Notes: generated by a model not told the origin, from the letters alone. A stretch of DNA of 36,029 bases from Sulfurimonadaceae bacterium (GCA_028683835.1 JAQUHB010000026.1:1-36029); one strand, 5' to 3'; positions 16,294 through 25,835 are shown, numbered from the stretch's first letter. A program made the numbers and translations.

Positions 16294-16491
16294 ATGGGCT
16301 GGACATGTCAATATGATTTTCAAGGATATTGTAAACTATTAAAAGTCCCTTGTGTACCAGGAATCAAGGGGTGCATTATAAACAAAGGAGCAACTGCCAT
16401 CTTTAGTACAGGCAGTTATGAAGAGGATAAAAAACAAAGTGAACAAAAGAGCGAAGAGATTGATTTTAGTGAACTTGCCAAAAGGAGTTAA
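16294..16491 (+). CDS. Small cysteine-containing protein of unknown function
   Basis: The 65-residue protein has four cysteines (WTCQYDFQGYCKLLKVPCVP, then GCIIN), which could bind a metal, followed by a charged tail. The start lies two bases after the Dabb stop, so the two are probably co-transcribed. It resembles conserved small proteins of Campylobacterota, but I cannot name a family. Confidence 0.65.
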   Translation: MGWTCQYDFQGYCKLLKVPCVPGIKGCIINKGATAIFSTGSYEEDKKQSEQKSEEIDFSELAKRS

Positions 16492-16997
16492 GCGTTTTGA
16501 ATCTCTTCTGCTTTTTTTTTCAATGTTAGAACGAAGCAGCCTTGAAAATATTACTAAATAAATTGAAAATAGTGATACAATTCTGTAAAAAAAGGCAAAT
16601 GCGTTGAAAAAACCTGTAGGATTTGGTAAAAACTATTTTACGCTTTCAGCCATTCTTGCATACAGTGTTGCACAGCGCCTTACAAGTCAGGTGAATTCAG
16701 CTTATACTCTTATCAACTCGCAGCTCTCTTTTAAAGATGAAGAGCTAGATGATGTGGATGATCCGCCAAATCTTTTTGAACTGCCTCTAATTTTAAACAC
16801 AAAGCCTTGTTACTGTAATCTTTTATTTTCATTACGAACGAAACTCTCTCTTTTAATCAATATTTTTATTCCAAGATGTCCTTTTTACTGTAAATATTTT
16901 GCATTTCGTCGTACAGGCGTGCACCCTCCGATCTCTTTTTAATTTTCATTCAATCATTCGTAACAAAAAAATTAAAATAATAGACAAGGATATCTGC
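16492..16997. other. 505-base region upstream of metE with a doubtful ORF and a uup-like tail remnant
   Basis: This stretch holds an ORF of uncertain status (16604-16942) and, on the minus strand, a short frame without a start codon that ends at about 16495 and reads IEKKAEEIQNA. That peptide resembles the end of the ABC-F gene beyond metE. No clear promoter consensus or methionine-responsive riboswitch is visible ahead of metE; the last 55 bases are AT-rich and carry AAGGA at 16986-16990. Confidence 0.4.
16604..16942 (+). CDS. Doubtful ORF, TTG start, unknown function
   Basis: The 112-codon frame starts at TTG with AAAGG about eight bases upstream. The first 60 residues look protein-like (MKKPVGFGKNYFTLSAILAY, then an acidic stretch DEELDDVDDPP), but the second half is Cys- and Phe-rich and less convincing. 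It ends 55 bases before metE. No family is recognised, and it could be a degraded gene. Confidence 0.3.
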   Translation: MKKPVGFGKNYFTLSAILAYSVAQRLTSQVNSAYTLINSQLSFKDEELDDVDDPPNLFELPLILNTKPCYCNLLFSLRTKLSLLINIFIPRCPFYCKYFAFRRTGVHPPISF

Positions 16998-19280
16998 ATG
17001 TCAAAAAATTACGTAACAGGGTTTGCAAGAATAGGTGAACAAAGAGAACTGAAGAAAGTATTGGAAGAGTTTTGGGCAAAGAAAGTTCCATTTAGCGAAG
17101 TGGAAAAAGTGGCTTCAGAGTTGAAGCAAAGACACTGGAACTACCAAAACGATGCAGGTATTGAGTATATCAGCTCAAACGATTTTAGTCTTTATGACAA
17201 TATGCTTGATACTTCTATAATGCTTGGAGCAATTCCACAAAGATTTCAAGAGCTTAAAAATGAAGAGCTTTATTTTACAATGGCCAGAGGAAATGAGTTT
17301 TGTGTGGCTATGGAGATGACCAAATGGTTCAATACCAACTACCATTACATCGTTCCAGAACTTACATGTAACGATAACTATACTCTAAATGCGACAAAAA
17401 TTATCAATGAATACAAAGAGGCAAAAGCTTTAGGCATAAAGACAAAGATCAACCTCATAGGACCACTCACATATTTGGGTCTAAGTAAAAGAGTCGATGG
17501 CGGCGACAGTTATGAGTTTACAAACAAGATCGTCGATATCTATGTGCAATTCCTTCAAGAGATTACAAAGCTAGATGATGAAGTTACTATACAGATAGAC
17601 GAACCGATTTTCGTAAAAGATCTGGATGTGAAAATACTCTCTTTAATCAAACCGACATATGACAGACTTGCATCAATCTCTACAAATTTAAAACTCATTG
17701 TTATGACCTACTTTGAACATTCATGCGAAACCACCAAAATACTTGTACATACGCCTATTTGGGGAATTGGACTGGATTTTATACATGGGGAGGAAAATCT
17801 CAACTCTTTAGAGCTGATAAGCTATAAAAATAAAACAGTAATTGCCGGTGTTGTAGATGGAAGAAATATCTGGAAAAACAATTACATAGATACTTTGGAA
17901 CTCTTGGACAAAATAGGCAGTATTATTCCAAACGAGAAACTTCTTATTGCCTCGTCATGCTCACTTTTGCATGTCCCATTTACTTTGCAATATGAAGAGA
18001 AGATGGATATAGAGATAAAAAGCTGGCTTAGCTATGGAGTTGAAAAACTAGATGAACTCTCTTTACTCTCAAACATCTATTTTAAAGGTCTGGAGAGTTT
18101 AAACACCAAAGATAAAATTCTTTTTTCTCAAAACATAGAGGTCAATAAAGCAAGAAGTTTATCAAGCAAGATTCATAATCAAGCGGTACTTCAAAGAGTA
18201 CAGAATATCTCAAAACTTCAGCGTGATGGAACATACGAAGAGAGAATCAAACTCCAAAAGGATATTTTACAATATCAAGATTTGGCAACAACAACCATCG
18301 GTTCTTTTCCACAAACTTCAGAAGTTCGAGAGGCAAGGTCAGCTTATAAAAAATCGCTTATCTCAAAAGAGCGTTATGAGCAAGAGATGAAAAATTATAT
18401 CGATGAGTGTGTAGCGTTTCAAGAGGAGATAGGTTTAGAAGTTTTGGTTCACGGTGAACCTGAGAGAAATGATATGGTTGAGTATTTCGGCGAACAGCTT
18501 GAGGGATACGCCTTTAGCCAAAACGGCTGGGTTCAAAGCTATGGAAGTAGATGTGTGAAACCTCCTTTTATCTACGGAGATATCTCCCGTCCAAAATCGA
18601 TGACGGTTGATTGGATTACCTATGCACAAAGCAAAACAGAGCTCATTATGAAAGCAATGCTTACAGGTCCCGTAACAATACTCAACTGGTCATTTGTAAG
18701 AGATGATAAACCAAGAAGTGAAGTAGCAGAGCAGATAGCCTTGGCAATCAATGATGAAGTTAATGATCTGCAAAACGCCGGCATTAAGATCATCCAAGTT
18801 GATGAAGCCGCGTTTAAAGAGGGATATCCATTGAGAACCGAGAAAATAAAAGCATATGAGAAGTGGGCGGTCGATAATTTCAGACTCTCAGTCAGCAGCG
18901 CGAAAAAAGAAACGCAGATACATACGCATATGTGTTACAGCGAGTTTAATGATATCATCAAGACCATAGAAGCGATGGATGCGGATGTTATCTCTATAGA
19001 AACAGCTAGAAGTGGTAATGAACTATTGAAGATTTTTAAAGAGGTGGGATACAAACAAGAAGTAGGGCCGGGTGTTTATGATATCCACTCTCCAAGAGTG
19101 CCGAGTGTCGAGGAGATCGTAAAACAGATAGAAAAACTTTTAGAAGTCCTCCCAAAAGAGCAGTTGTGGATCAATCCTGATTGTGGTCTAAAGACCAGAA
19201 AATGGGAAGAGGTAAAACCTAGTCTTAAAAATATGGTTCAAGCAGTTACAATTGTTCGAGAAAAATTAAAAAAAGACTAA
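16998..19280 (+). CDS. metE: Cobalamin-independent methionine synthase
   Basis: MetE transfers the methyl group of 5-methyltetrahydropteroyltriglutamate to homocysteine without cobalamin. The 760-residue protein is full length and has both barrel domains. The N-terminal domain begins NYVTGFARIGEQRELKK. The C-terminal catalytic domain begins near 430 (TTTIGSFPQTSEVREAR) and carries the zinc ligands His644 and Cys646 (HTHMC) and Cys729 (NPDCGLKTRKWEE). I chose ATG 16998 with AAGGA ahead; a longer frame from 16899 would run through the non-conserved leader. It is a single gene, convergent with the ABC-F gene and separated from it by a hairpin. A TTACATGTAA copy lies at 17362-17371. Confidence 0.97.
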   Translation: MSKNYVTGFARIGEQRELKKVLEEFWAKKVPFSEVEKVASELKQRHWNYQNDAGIEYISSNDFSLYDNMLDTSIMLGAIPQRFQELKNEELYFTMARGNEFCVAMEMTKWFNTNYHYIVPELTCNDNYTLNATKIINEYKEAKALGIKTKINLIGPLTYLGLSKRVDGGDSYEFTNKIVDIYVQFLQEITKLDDEVTIQIDEPIFVKDLDVKILSLIKPTYDRLASISTNLKLIVMTYFEHSCETTKILVHTPIWGIGLDFIHGEENLNSLELISYKNKTVIAGVVDGRNIWKNNYIDTLELLDKIGSIIPNEKLLIASSCSLLHVPFTLQYEEKMDIEIKSWLSYGVEKLDELSLLSNIYFKGLESLNTKDKILFSQNIEVNKARSLSSKIHNQAVLQRVQNISKLQRDGTYEERIKLQKDILQYQDLATTTIGSFPQTSEVREARSAYKKSLISKERYEQEMKNYIDECVAFQEEIGLEVLVHGEPERNDMVEYFGEQLEGYAFSQNGWVQSYGSRCVKPPFIYGDISRPKSMTVDWITYAQSKTELIMKAMLTGPVTILNWSFVRDDKPRSEVAEQIALAINDEVNDLQNAGIKIIQVDEAAFKEGYPLRTEKIKAYEKWAVDNFRLSVSSAKKETQIHTHMCYSEFNDIIKTIEAMDADVISIETARSGNELLKIFKEVGYKQEVGPGVYDIHSPRVPSVEEIVKQIEKLLEVLPKEQLWINPDCGLKTRKWEEVKPSLKNMVQAVTIVREKLKKD
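17362..17371. repeat. TTACATGTAA palindrome inside metE
   Basis: This is an exact copy in the form CTTACATGTAAC. In frame it encodes Leu-Thr-Cys-Asn and is followed by GATAAC. Confidence 0.9.
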
Positions 19281-19288
19281 TTTTAGGC

Positions 19289-19321
19289 AATCCAAGTTTT
19301 TTAGTAAAGAAAACTTGGGTT
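19289..19321. terminator. Hairpin between convergent metE and uup-like genes
   Basis: A 12-bp stem, AATCCAAGTTTT (19289-19300) against AAAACTTGGGTT (19310-19321) with one T-G pair and a nine-base loop, lies in the 64-base gap between the two convergent stops. It probably serves as a bidirectional terminator, although the T-runs beyond it are weak. Confidence 0.65.
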
Positions 19322-19344
19322 AGTAAGCAAAAGGGAAAAGAGCT

Positions 19345-21282
19345 TTATAAGGCTTGAATTTCTTCTGCTTTTTCTTCGATGCTGAGAAGTTCGTCTACTT
19401 TTTGCTCGTAACTCTCTTTGAGTTTTTGGAGCTCTTCGGCTAAAACTGTAATACCGATCTTTTCATAACATGCAGGATTTGAAAGACAGACGTTTTTTTC
19501 ATCTATGAGTTTTTCTAATTTATCGATCTCTTGAGGGAGCTCTTCTAAGGCGATCTTCTCTTTAAACGTTAGTTTTAGCTCTTTTTGCTTCACTCTCTCA
19601 ACTGGTTTTTCTTTCGTGCTTTCTTTTTCCATCTCAGAAAGTTCAGCTAATTCATGTTCTAGTTCTAAGTATTCAGAATATTGTTGATGACTCTCTTCGA
19701 TATTTCCATCACCTTTAAAAATAAAGAGTTTTTTCGCGATCTTATCGACAAAATATCTATCATGACTCACGATGATAACAGCACCAGGGAAGTTTGTAAG
19801 CTTCTCTTCTAAGATATTGATTGTTGGAATATCAAGATCATTTGTCGGCTCATCGAGGATAAGAATATCTACTTTTTTTGTAAAGAGTAGGGCGAGTGCT
19901 ACACGGTTTTTTTCGCCTCCACTGAGTATGCCCACTTTTTTATCTAAAAACTCTCGTGGAAAAAGAAAGTTTTTGAGATATCCGTAAACATGCATATTGT
20001 GCCCTTGCACATCGACTCGGTCTCCGCCGTTTGGACAGAAAGTTTCGATAAGGTCTTTAGAATCATCAAGCATCTCTCTATGCTGATCAAAATAACCGAT
20101 GGTAAAATCACCCTGTTTGATAACTCCGCTTGTCGGTTTTAAGCGTCCAAGAAGTGCTTTTAAAAGGGTAGATTTTCCGCTTCCGTTTGGTCCGACAATT
20201 GCTATGACATCTTTTTGTAGGATTCTGGTATTGAAATTTTCTATCAGTTTTTTTTCACCCAAAGTGATGCCGAGATTTTCTACTTCAAAAAGCATCTTTT
20301 GTCTATTGACGCTTTTATCACGATTGAAGTGCTTTGCTTCGCGTTCGAGTTCTACACTCATCTTACGTATTTTCGCTGGATTGGTTTTTGCGTCATTACG
20401 CAGATCCATCAGACGTGCTTTACGTCCTTCGTTTCGTTTGAGTCGTGCACGTACGCCTCTTGAATACCATTCATTTTCAGATTTGACAAGACGTAAAAGA
20501 TTGTCATGCTGTTGCTGCATTGTACGAAGAATTTCCTCTTTTTGAGTAAGGTAATCACTATATCCACCCTTAAATTCGCGAAGTTTGCAATCTTCAACCT
20601 CAATACTTCTTGTTGCAATACGGTCTATAAAATATCTGTCATGCGAGATAAAAACAAGAGTGAATTTTTCTTTTAGTATGAGCTCTTCTAAAAATTCGAC
20701 CATATAAACATCAAGGTGATTGGTAGGTTCATCAAGAAGTAAAACATCGGGTTTCTGTAAAAGTAAAGAGGCAAGGGCGACTCGTCGCTGTTCCCCTCCA
20801 CTGAGCATCAAAACAGGTTTTTCTTCAAACTCTCTGAGTTGAAAGTGATCTATGATACGCTCTATCTTGTCATCTAAACTCCATGCGTTATGGTGATCAA
20901 GATAATGTCCGAGTTTGGCTGATTCATCAAGCAGTGCTTTGTTTTCAAAATCATCTGCGAGTAAAAGGGAGAGTTCATCATATCTTATTTTAGCATCGAT
21001 AAGATCTTTAAGACCATCTTTGACAGCGTCTTTGACGCTTTGTCCCTCTTTAAATTCAGGACGCTGCGAGAGCATCTTTACTTCAAGATTTTGTTTTGTA
21101 ATACGCTCTCCGCTATCAGCTTCAAGAGAACCATCTATGATCTTCATAAGAGTTGATTTACCACTACCGTTTTTACCAATAATAACGATACGTTCACCAT
21201 CATCGACATGGAAACTGATATTTGTTAAAATTTTTTGTGCTTCATAATGTTTTGATACATTTAAAAGGTCTACTAATGCCAT
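19345..21282 (-). CDS. uup: ABC-F family ATPase, Uup type
   Basis: The 645-residue soluble protein has two ABC ATPase domains and no membrane segments. The first has Walker A GKNGSGKST at 36-44, signature LSGGEQRR and Walker B LLLDEPTNHLD. The second has GPNGSGKST near 365, LSGGEKNR and ILDEPTNDLDIPT; NDLDIPT is characteristic of Uup. A charged coiled-coil tail (about 545-645) follows, as in Uup, where it binds DNA. ABC-F proteins act on ribosomes; Uup is also linked to transposon excision and branched DNA. The ATG is preceded by AGGGAA at a rather long spacing. It is a single gene with 195 bases of non-coding DNA upstream. Confidence 0.92.
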   Translation of the reverse strand: MALVDLLNVSKHYEAQKILTNISFHVDDGERIVIIGKNGSGKSTLMKIIDGSLEADSGERITKQNLEVKMLSQRPEFKEGQSVKDAVKDGLKDLIDAKIRYDELSLLLADDFENKALLDESAKLGHYLDHHNAWSLDDKIERIIDHFQLREFEEKPVLMLSGGEQRRVALASLLLQKPDVLLLDEPTNHLDVYMVEFLEELILKEKFTLVFISHDRYFIDRIATRSIEVEDCKLREFKGGYSDYLTQKEEILRTMQQQHDNLLRLVKSENEWYSRGVRARLKRNEGRKARLMDLRNDAKTNPAKIRKMSVELEREAKHFNRDKSVNRQKMLFEVENLGITLGEKKLIENFNTRILQKDVIAIVGPNGSGKSTLLKALLGRLKPTSGVIKQGDFTIGYFDQHREMLDDSKDLIETFCPNGGDRVDVQGHNMHVYGYLKNFLFPREFLDKKVGILSGGEKNRVALALLFTKKVDILILDEPTNDLDIPTINILEEKLTNFPGAVIIVSHDRYFVDKIAKKLFIFKGDGNIEESHQQYSEYLELEHELAELSEMEKESTKEKPVERVKQKELKLTFKEKIALEELPQEIDKLEKLIDEKNVCLSNPACYEKIGITVLAEELQKLKESYEQKVDELLSIEEKAEEIQAL

Positions 21283-21442
21283 TGTTTTTTATTCCCTATT
21301 TGACGGGCTTTATTAAGCTTTTATATTTATTTTTTTGTTTATAAATAAACTGATTTTTTTAAGAAAAATGATCTTTTTATAGGTGGGATTATAACGATTA
21401 GAGCGTTAATAGAAGCTTATTGTATAGAAGTGTCTTTTGTCT

Positions 21443-21467
21443 GCGGATCCAAAATTTTTTGATCCGC
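21443..21467 (-). terminator. Hairpin after the CetA-like gene
   Basis: GCGGATC (21443-21449) pairs with GATCCGC (21461-21467), and the loop can extend the stem through A/T pairs. It begins 11 bases beyond the stop of the chemoreceptor gene on the minus strand and fits a terminator. The rest of the gap to the uup-like gene (21283-21442) is AT-rich and holds no gene. Confidence 0.6.
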
Positions 21468-21477
21468 TTTTACTTCA

Positions 21478-22917
21478 TTATTTCACAGATGCTTTTGATT
21501 CTGCTAGCAATTTATCCATATGTCCAAATAGTTCGTTACTCGCTTCTTCCATTGTTTTAAAGTTTTGCATCACTGCATCTCTGTTCTCAGACACATGATC
21601 TCCATCTTTGATGAATTCAATATTTGCAAATACACTATTATGAACAGTCATATGAGGTGTATTCAACTTTGTATAACTCGGTAAATGAGCAAAATGCGCT
21701 TTTCCCACACCACTTTCATACCATTTACCAAGTCTACAATTATGATGATCTGCAAATGTATGCGTTGTTTTTCCATTAAAAAGTGCGCTAAAAGCATTGG
21801 TTTTAAAAATAATATGATCGATTTTAGCCAAAGTAATAAAAGTGGAACCCTCAACGATACTAGCTGCCTGTGAAGTTTCAATAGCATCTGTATTAAACTC
21901 ATAAAGCACATCTCGGAAGTTTTCAATTGCACCACTGGAGTCATTTGCGATATCACTCATAGTTTCTGCATTTGTTTGAATTTCACCTGCATCTTGTTGT
22001 AGTGATTGAATGGCGATTCCGATCTCTCCAGTTGCCTTTTGAGTACGTTCTGCAAGTTTCCTTACCTCGTCTGCAACAACTGCAAAGCCTCGTCCATGTT
22101 CTCCCGCACGCGCGGCTTCTATAGCAGCATTAAGTGCAAGAAGGTTTGTTTGATCAGCAATATCTTTAATTAAATTAAGAACAGAATTAATCTCATTTGT
22201 TTTTTCATTGAGCGCATTAATAGAGCTTGTCGAAACCTGAACCAATTCCAAAAGAGAACCAAGCTTAGCTATGATGATTTCAAGTTCAGATACTGTTTGA
22301 CTTGAATTGTCGGCTGTTTTCTGACTTATCTGAGCAATATTAGATAGAGCATTAATGCTTTCTCCTAAATCATTTTGTATTATAGTTAATCCACCGGCCA
22401 CACCATTACCGATTTTTGTTATTTCTGAATTTACAGCTACCCTCTGCATGTGATGATAACTCGCTTCCATGGCATCAATGCCTTTATTGACTAAGGAGCA
22501 GTTATATTTGAAAAGACCAGAGAGCCCGTCACTTTGAACACGGCGATAATACAAATCATTGCTAGCGTGTTCGATACTAGCTTGGATCTCGCGCATAAAA
22601 ATTTCTGTTTGATCGAGAAGATCATTCACATTCCAAGCAAAATCATTCATCTCTGCACGATCATGAATATGAATAATACGAGCTTCGAGATCTCCATGTT
22701 CAGCTCTTTTAATAACTGAAGCTACATGAGAAATAGACTCTTTTGCCCAACGGACATTGGCAAATACAATCCATGCCAAAGCGAAATTTAAAAGTCCAAG
22801 AATTTGAAGAAAATGAAATCCGTAAAAAATAACCTCAAGAATAAAAGTAAGGACAAAAACTCCTAAAGAAGCTATATTTGCATACTGTGCCTTAGAGAGT
22901 GAAGATAAATTCATCAT
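21478..22917 (-). CDS. CetA-like chemoreceptor with C-terminal CZB zinc-binding domain
   Basis: The 479-residue receptor has two adjacent membrane helices (about 13-33 and 36-54) with almost no periplasmic loop, a HAMP-like region, and the conserved signalling tip ([20 protein letters not shown], then [20 protein letters not shown], 251-290). It lacks its own ligand domain. The PAS protein encoded just upstream overlaps it by 26 bases, which matches the bipartite CetA/CetB energy-taxis receptor of Campylobacter. The C-terminus adds a CZB domain with expected zinc ligands His368, Cys394 (HNCRLGKWY), His422 and His426 (PHMTVH). CZB domains are known to sense zinc or oxidants such as hypochlorous acid through the Cys-zinc site. 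The pair is inferred to couple redox state, and perhaps zinc or oxidant level, to the flagellar motor. Confidence 0.9.
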   Translation of the reverse strand: MMNLSSLSKAQYANIASLGVFVLTFILEVIFYGFHFLQILGLLNFALAWIVFANVRWAKESISHVASVIKRAEHGDLEARIIHIHDRAEMNDFAWNVNDLLDQTEIFMREIQASIEHASNDLYYRRVQSDGLSGLFKYNCSLVNKGIDAMEASYHHMQRVAVNSEITKIGNGVAGGLTIIQNDLGESINALSNIAQISQKTADNSSQTVSELEIIIAKLGSLLELVQVSTSSINALNEKTNEINSVLNLIKDIADQTNLLALNAAIEAARAGEHGRGFAVVADEVRKLAERTQKATGEIGIAIQSLQQDAGEIQTNAETMSDIANDSSGAIENFRDVLYEFNTDAIETSQAASIVEGSTFITLAKIDHIIFKTNAFSALFNGKTTHTFADHHNCRLGKWYESGVGKAHFAHLPSYTKLNTPHMTVHNSVFANIEFIKDGDHVSENRDAVMQNFKTMEEASNELFGHMDKLLAESKASVK

Positions 22918-23380
22918 ATGTTTTTCCTAGTTGTGCAAGTTGTGTATCGAGAAGTTTTTGTGAGGCTGCTATCCCGCCGCTTTTTTCAGCTGCAAGAAGT
23001 GCGTTGTAAAGAGGGATGATGGTTTCTAAAGCAGCTACTTTTGGTTTTCGTCTCACTGAATGATAACCGATGATTTTCCCATTATTATCCATTGAAGCCG
23101 TGACATGCGCATATACCCAATAATAATCACCTTGTTTTGTTTTATTTTTAATATAGGCAAAAATCTCTTTGCCAGTTTGAATGTAATCCCATAAAAGTTT
23201 AAAAACTAGTTTAGGCACATCTGGGTGGCGTAAAATATTATGAGATGCTCCTATAAGCTCACTCTCTTGGTAGCCTGAAATAGATAAAAACAAAGCGTTT
23301 CCATAAGTAATTTTACCTTTTAAATCGGTTTTAGAAACAATAAATTTTTTATCTGAAAAAGTTATTTCGTTATTAGCCAT
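22892..23380 (-). CDS. CetB/Aer-like PAS redox sensor
   Basis: The 162-residue protein is a single PAS domain of the Aer type. [20 protein letters not shown] leads the domain, followed by the FAD-pocket signature [10 protein letters not shown] at 47-56, where E. coli Aer has a similar HxxxRHPDMP stretch. [20 protein letters not shown] and GYHSVRRKP near 85-115 are also typical. It has no membrane segment or signalling domain, so it must act through the adjacent receptor. It is translated from ATG 23380 with TAGGAG upstream, and its end overlaps the receptor gene. It is expected to bind FAD and report cytoplasmic redox or electron-transport state. Confidence 0.92.
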   Translation of the reverse strand: MANNEITFSDKKFIVSKTDLKGKITYGNALFLSISGYQESELIGASHNILRHPDVPKLVFKLLWDYIQTGKEIFAYIKNKTKQGDYYWVYAHVTASMDNNGKIIGYHSVRRKPKVAALETIIPLYNALLAAEKSGGIAASQKLLDTQLAQLGKTYDEFIFTL

Positions 23381-23455
23381 ATATCTCTCCTAAATTTGCT
23401 GGTATTATGTTACGTTATGGCTTAAACTCTTGTGAATATTTGTTTAAATTTTGAT

Positions 23456-23776
23456 TTAAGCCTCATCTTTTGGTTGCGAACATAGCTGTTTGGCAACAAC
23501 CCATGTGGCTATCGCCTTATCCGTATAATGAAATTCTCTTTGATTTATAGGGATGACATCATTTCTGAGTTGTGAACGAATGATACCAACAACTAAATAA
23601 GTGATAAGTAAAGATGCTCCAGCAAAAAAATAATCGTAAAGATACCAAATAATGACGCCGATGAGTAAAGGCGAATAAGTAAGAAAAAAAGCGAGTAATA
23701 AAGCGATGACTTTACACTTTTTACTCTCGATTTTTGGAGTAGGTTCGATAAGTTCTAAAAAGTTTTGATCCGTCAC
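23456..23776 (-). CDS. Small two-helix membrane protein
   Basis: The 106-residue protein has two hydrophobic segments (about 25-46 and 48-66) between charged ends. Translation starts at GTG 23776, immediately after the stop of the cytochrome gene, so the two form one transcript. No family is recognised. The position beside a cytochrome suggests a membrane or respiratory role, but this is only context. Confidence 0.7.
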   Translation of the reverse strand: MTDQNFLELIEPTPKIESKKCKVIALLLAFFLTYSPLLIGVIIWYLYDYFFAGASLLITYLVVGIIRSQLRNDVIPINQREFHYTDKAIATWVVAKQLCSQPKDEA

Positions 23777-24184
23777 TTAGAATTTTACATCTTCATAACG
23801 TTCATATATCCATTCAGCAACAGCTTGAATCTCGTCCTCTTTTAGATGTGTAACGGCTGGCATTACTCCAAATTTTTCAACAGCTCCAGGACGACACATC
23901 GCATCTCCGATCATAGGATCTCTAATATAATCTTTTATAAAAGCGATGACAACACGTTTTTTTACATCCTCGTTTTTGTCAGCAATTATAATATTTTCTT
24001 TAAGACGATTAGAAACCTCATTCATTGAAGGAGCTTTTAGATTATTAAAATTTGTCATAGTTTCTTTTTTTGTTAAAAGCTCAGCATGGCATTGCTTACA
24101 ATTATTTTTATATATCTCATATCCTTGATCGCCAAAAGCGACAGATGAGAAAAGAAGAAGAGAGACCAATAAGTATTTCTTCAT
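23777..24184 (-). CDS. Periplasmic monoheme cytochrome c
   Basis: The 135-residue protein has a clear signal peptide (MKKYLLVSLLLFSSVAFG) and one heme motif, CKQCH, at 29-33. The C-terminal helix YxxAEWIYERYED-like region and GVMPAVTHL (possible axial Met) fit a class I cytochrome c. It is a soluble periplasmic electron carrier. I chose ATG 24184 because AGGAAAAATT precedes it and the signal peptide starts cleanly; the longer frame from 24223 adds an unconserved extension. The small membrane-protein gene follows directly. Confidence 0.88.
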   Translation of the reverse strand: MKKYLLVSLLLFSSVAFGDQGYEIYKNNCKQCHAELLTKKETMTNFNNLKAPSMNEVSNRLKENIIIADKNEDVKKRVVIAFIKDYIRDPMIGDAMCRPGAVEKFGVMPAVTHLKEDEIQAVAEWIYERYEDVKF

Positions 24185-24360
24185 AATTTTTCCTATATGG
24201 TAAGATGGTGGCAATTCTATCATTTAAATATTAAAGAAGCGTTAAGTGACGATAAAAATGATAAAAAAATAAACTTAGTGCGTCAGATTACTTTCTCCTG
24301 TTTAACATTGTATTTTTATATTTTGATATTATTACGATACTTAAAATAGAAGGATTTAAA

Positions 24361-24552
24361 ATGTCAGAACCAACATTGGAAAATATCTCAGATTACAATA
24401 CTCTCAAAGGTCAGAAGAAAAAAATCGTTTGGATTGCAATCTTAGTCGGATTGATTATTGGTGGAATTTATGTTGTAAGTTATACTTATTTTGGTAATGT
24501 TAGCGATTCTCTTCCTGTAGAGAAGAAAATAGGAAATGTTCCTGTTGAATAA
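24361..24552 (+). CDS. Small single-pass membrane protein
   Basis: The 63-residue protein has a basic stretch (KGQKKK) followed by one membrane helix (IVWIAILVGLIIGGIYVVSY) and a short outside tail. An AGAAGGA ribosome site precedes the ATG. It lies 26 bases before the M48 protease gene and is probably co-transcribed with it. The family is unknown. Confidence 0.7.
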   Translation: MSEPTLENISDYNTLKGQKKKIVWIAILVGLIIGGIYVVSYTYFGNVSDSLPVEKKIGNVPVE

Positions 24553-24578
24553 ACTAACATTTACAAAGGTTTTATAAG

Positions 24579-25835
24579 ATGCTTATGACATTGATAACAG
24601 TATATTCTCTTTATGTATTAATAAACTTATACGTGAGTACCATGCAAATCGGATATATTTCTAAAGCAAAACGAAAAACTCCGGTTTTGATGGGAAGTGT
24701 GGAATATATGAAAGCGGCAAATTATGCTGTTGCTAAAGAGCGTCTTTCTATTGCAAGAACTATCGTTGATTACGTAGTTGTCTTAGCTTGGCTTTCATTT
24801 GGAATTACATATTTAGACAACGCTGTTTTTATGCAAGATGACTCTCTTCAAACAATTGTAGTCGTGCTTGGTTTTGTCTTGATAAACTCTTTAATCTCGT
24901 TGCCTTTTTCAGTTTATGAAAAGTTTAATCTTGATGAAAAGTTTGGATTTAATAAATCCACTGTCGGACAGTTTATCAAAGATACCTTGGTGACACTTGT
25001 TTTGAGCATTCTTTTTGGTGGAATAGTTATTTGGGGTATCTACTTTATTATGAGTACATTTACACTTTGGTGGTTTTGGAGTTTTGTCTTTATCTTTAGT
25101 GTGATCGTTTTGATAAATATGCTTTTCCCTACCATCAGAGCACTTTTCTTTGACAAGCTAACACCGCTTGAAGATAAAGAATTGGCAACTGATATTCAAA
25201 AACTCATGGATGCAACCGGCTTTGTAAGTAGCGGAGTTTTTATAAGTGATGCCAGTAAAAGAGATGCAAGACTTAACGCATACTTTGGTGGTTTGGGTAA
25301 AACAAAAAGAGTTGTTTTGTTTGATACATTGCTTCAAAAGCTTGAAAAAACAGAACTACTTGCTGTTTTAGGTCATGAACTCGGTCATTTTGCTCATGGA
25401 GATATCTATAAAAATATGGCTATGATGGGGGCAATGCTCTTTGGGATGTTTTTTATTTTTGGAAATCTTTCTGAGAGTTTATATCTTGAACTTGGTGTCT
25501 CCCAGTCACCCTCTATAGTCATGATCCTATTTTTGATTTTTATGCCGCTTCTTGGCTTTGTTATGATGCCAATAATGGGAATGGTAAGCCGACATAATGA
25601 ATATGAAGCAGATAAAATGGGAGCGAAACTTAGCGGAATAGGCGGTGAGCTCTTCCTTGCGAACGCTTTGAAAAAACTTGTGACTGAAAATAAAAGTTTT
25701 CCTCTTTCACATCCTGTGTATATCTTTTTTCATTATACCCATCCACCAGTCATTGAAAGACTCAAAGCTTTGGGGATGGATATTGCTAGCGACGATAAAA
25801 CAGCTTTAGAGGGTGCATGTCCGACTATAGAATAG
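24579..25835 (+). CDS. Ste24-type M48 membrane metalloprotease
   Basis: The 418-residue protein has several N-terminal membrane helices (M48 N-terminal domain) and the zinc motif HELGH at 266-270, followed by FAHGD. The third ligand region EYEADKMGA is near 341-349. This layout matches CAAX prenyl protease 1 / Ste24-like bacterial M48 proteases. The KFGFNKSTVGQFIKD segment near 124-138 is also a family hallmark. Bacteria do not prenylate proteins with CAAX boxes, so the likely job is membrane-protein quality control. The end overlaps prmC by 19 bases. Confidence 0.92.
   Translation: MLMTLITVYSLYVLINLYVSTMQIGYISKAKRKTPVLMGSVEYMKAANYAVAKERLSIARTIVDYVVVLAWLSFGITYLDNAVFMQDDSLQTIVVVLGFVLINSLISLPFSVYEKFNLDEKFGFNKSTVGQFIKDTLVTLVLSILFGGIVIWGIYFIMSTFTLWWFWSFVFIFSVIVLINMLFPTIRALFFDKLTPLEDKELATDIQKLMDATGFVSSGVFISDASKRDARLNAYFGGLGKTKRVVLFDTLLQKLEKTELLAVLGHELGHFAHGDIYKNMAMMGAMLFGMFFIFGNLSESLYLELGVSQSPSIVMILFLIFMPLLGFVMMPIMGMVSRHNEYEADKMGAKLSGIGGELFLANALKKLVTENKSFPLSHPVYIFFHYTHPPVIERLKALGMDIASDDKTALEGACPTIE

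Noticed and set aside
16942-16998. Possible methionine or SAM riboswitch before metE
   Set aside because: The leader is short, AT-rich and shows no paired elements resembling known SAM riboswitches.
20099-20545. 148-codon plus-strand ORF within the uup-like gene
   Set aside because: It is antisense to a clear ABC-F gene, basic and Ser/Arg/Leu-rich as expected of a shadow frame, and has no ribosome site.
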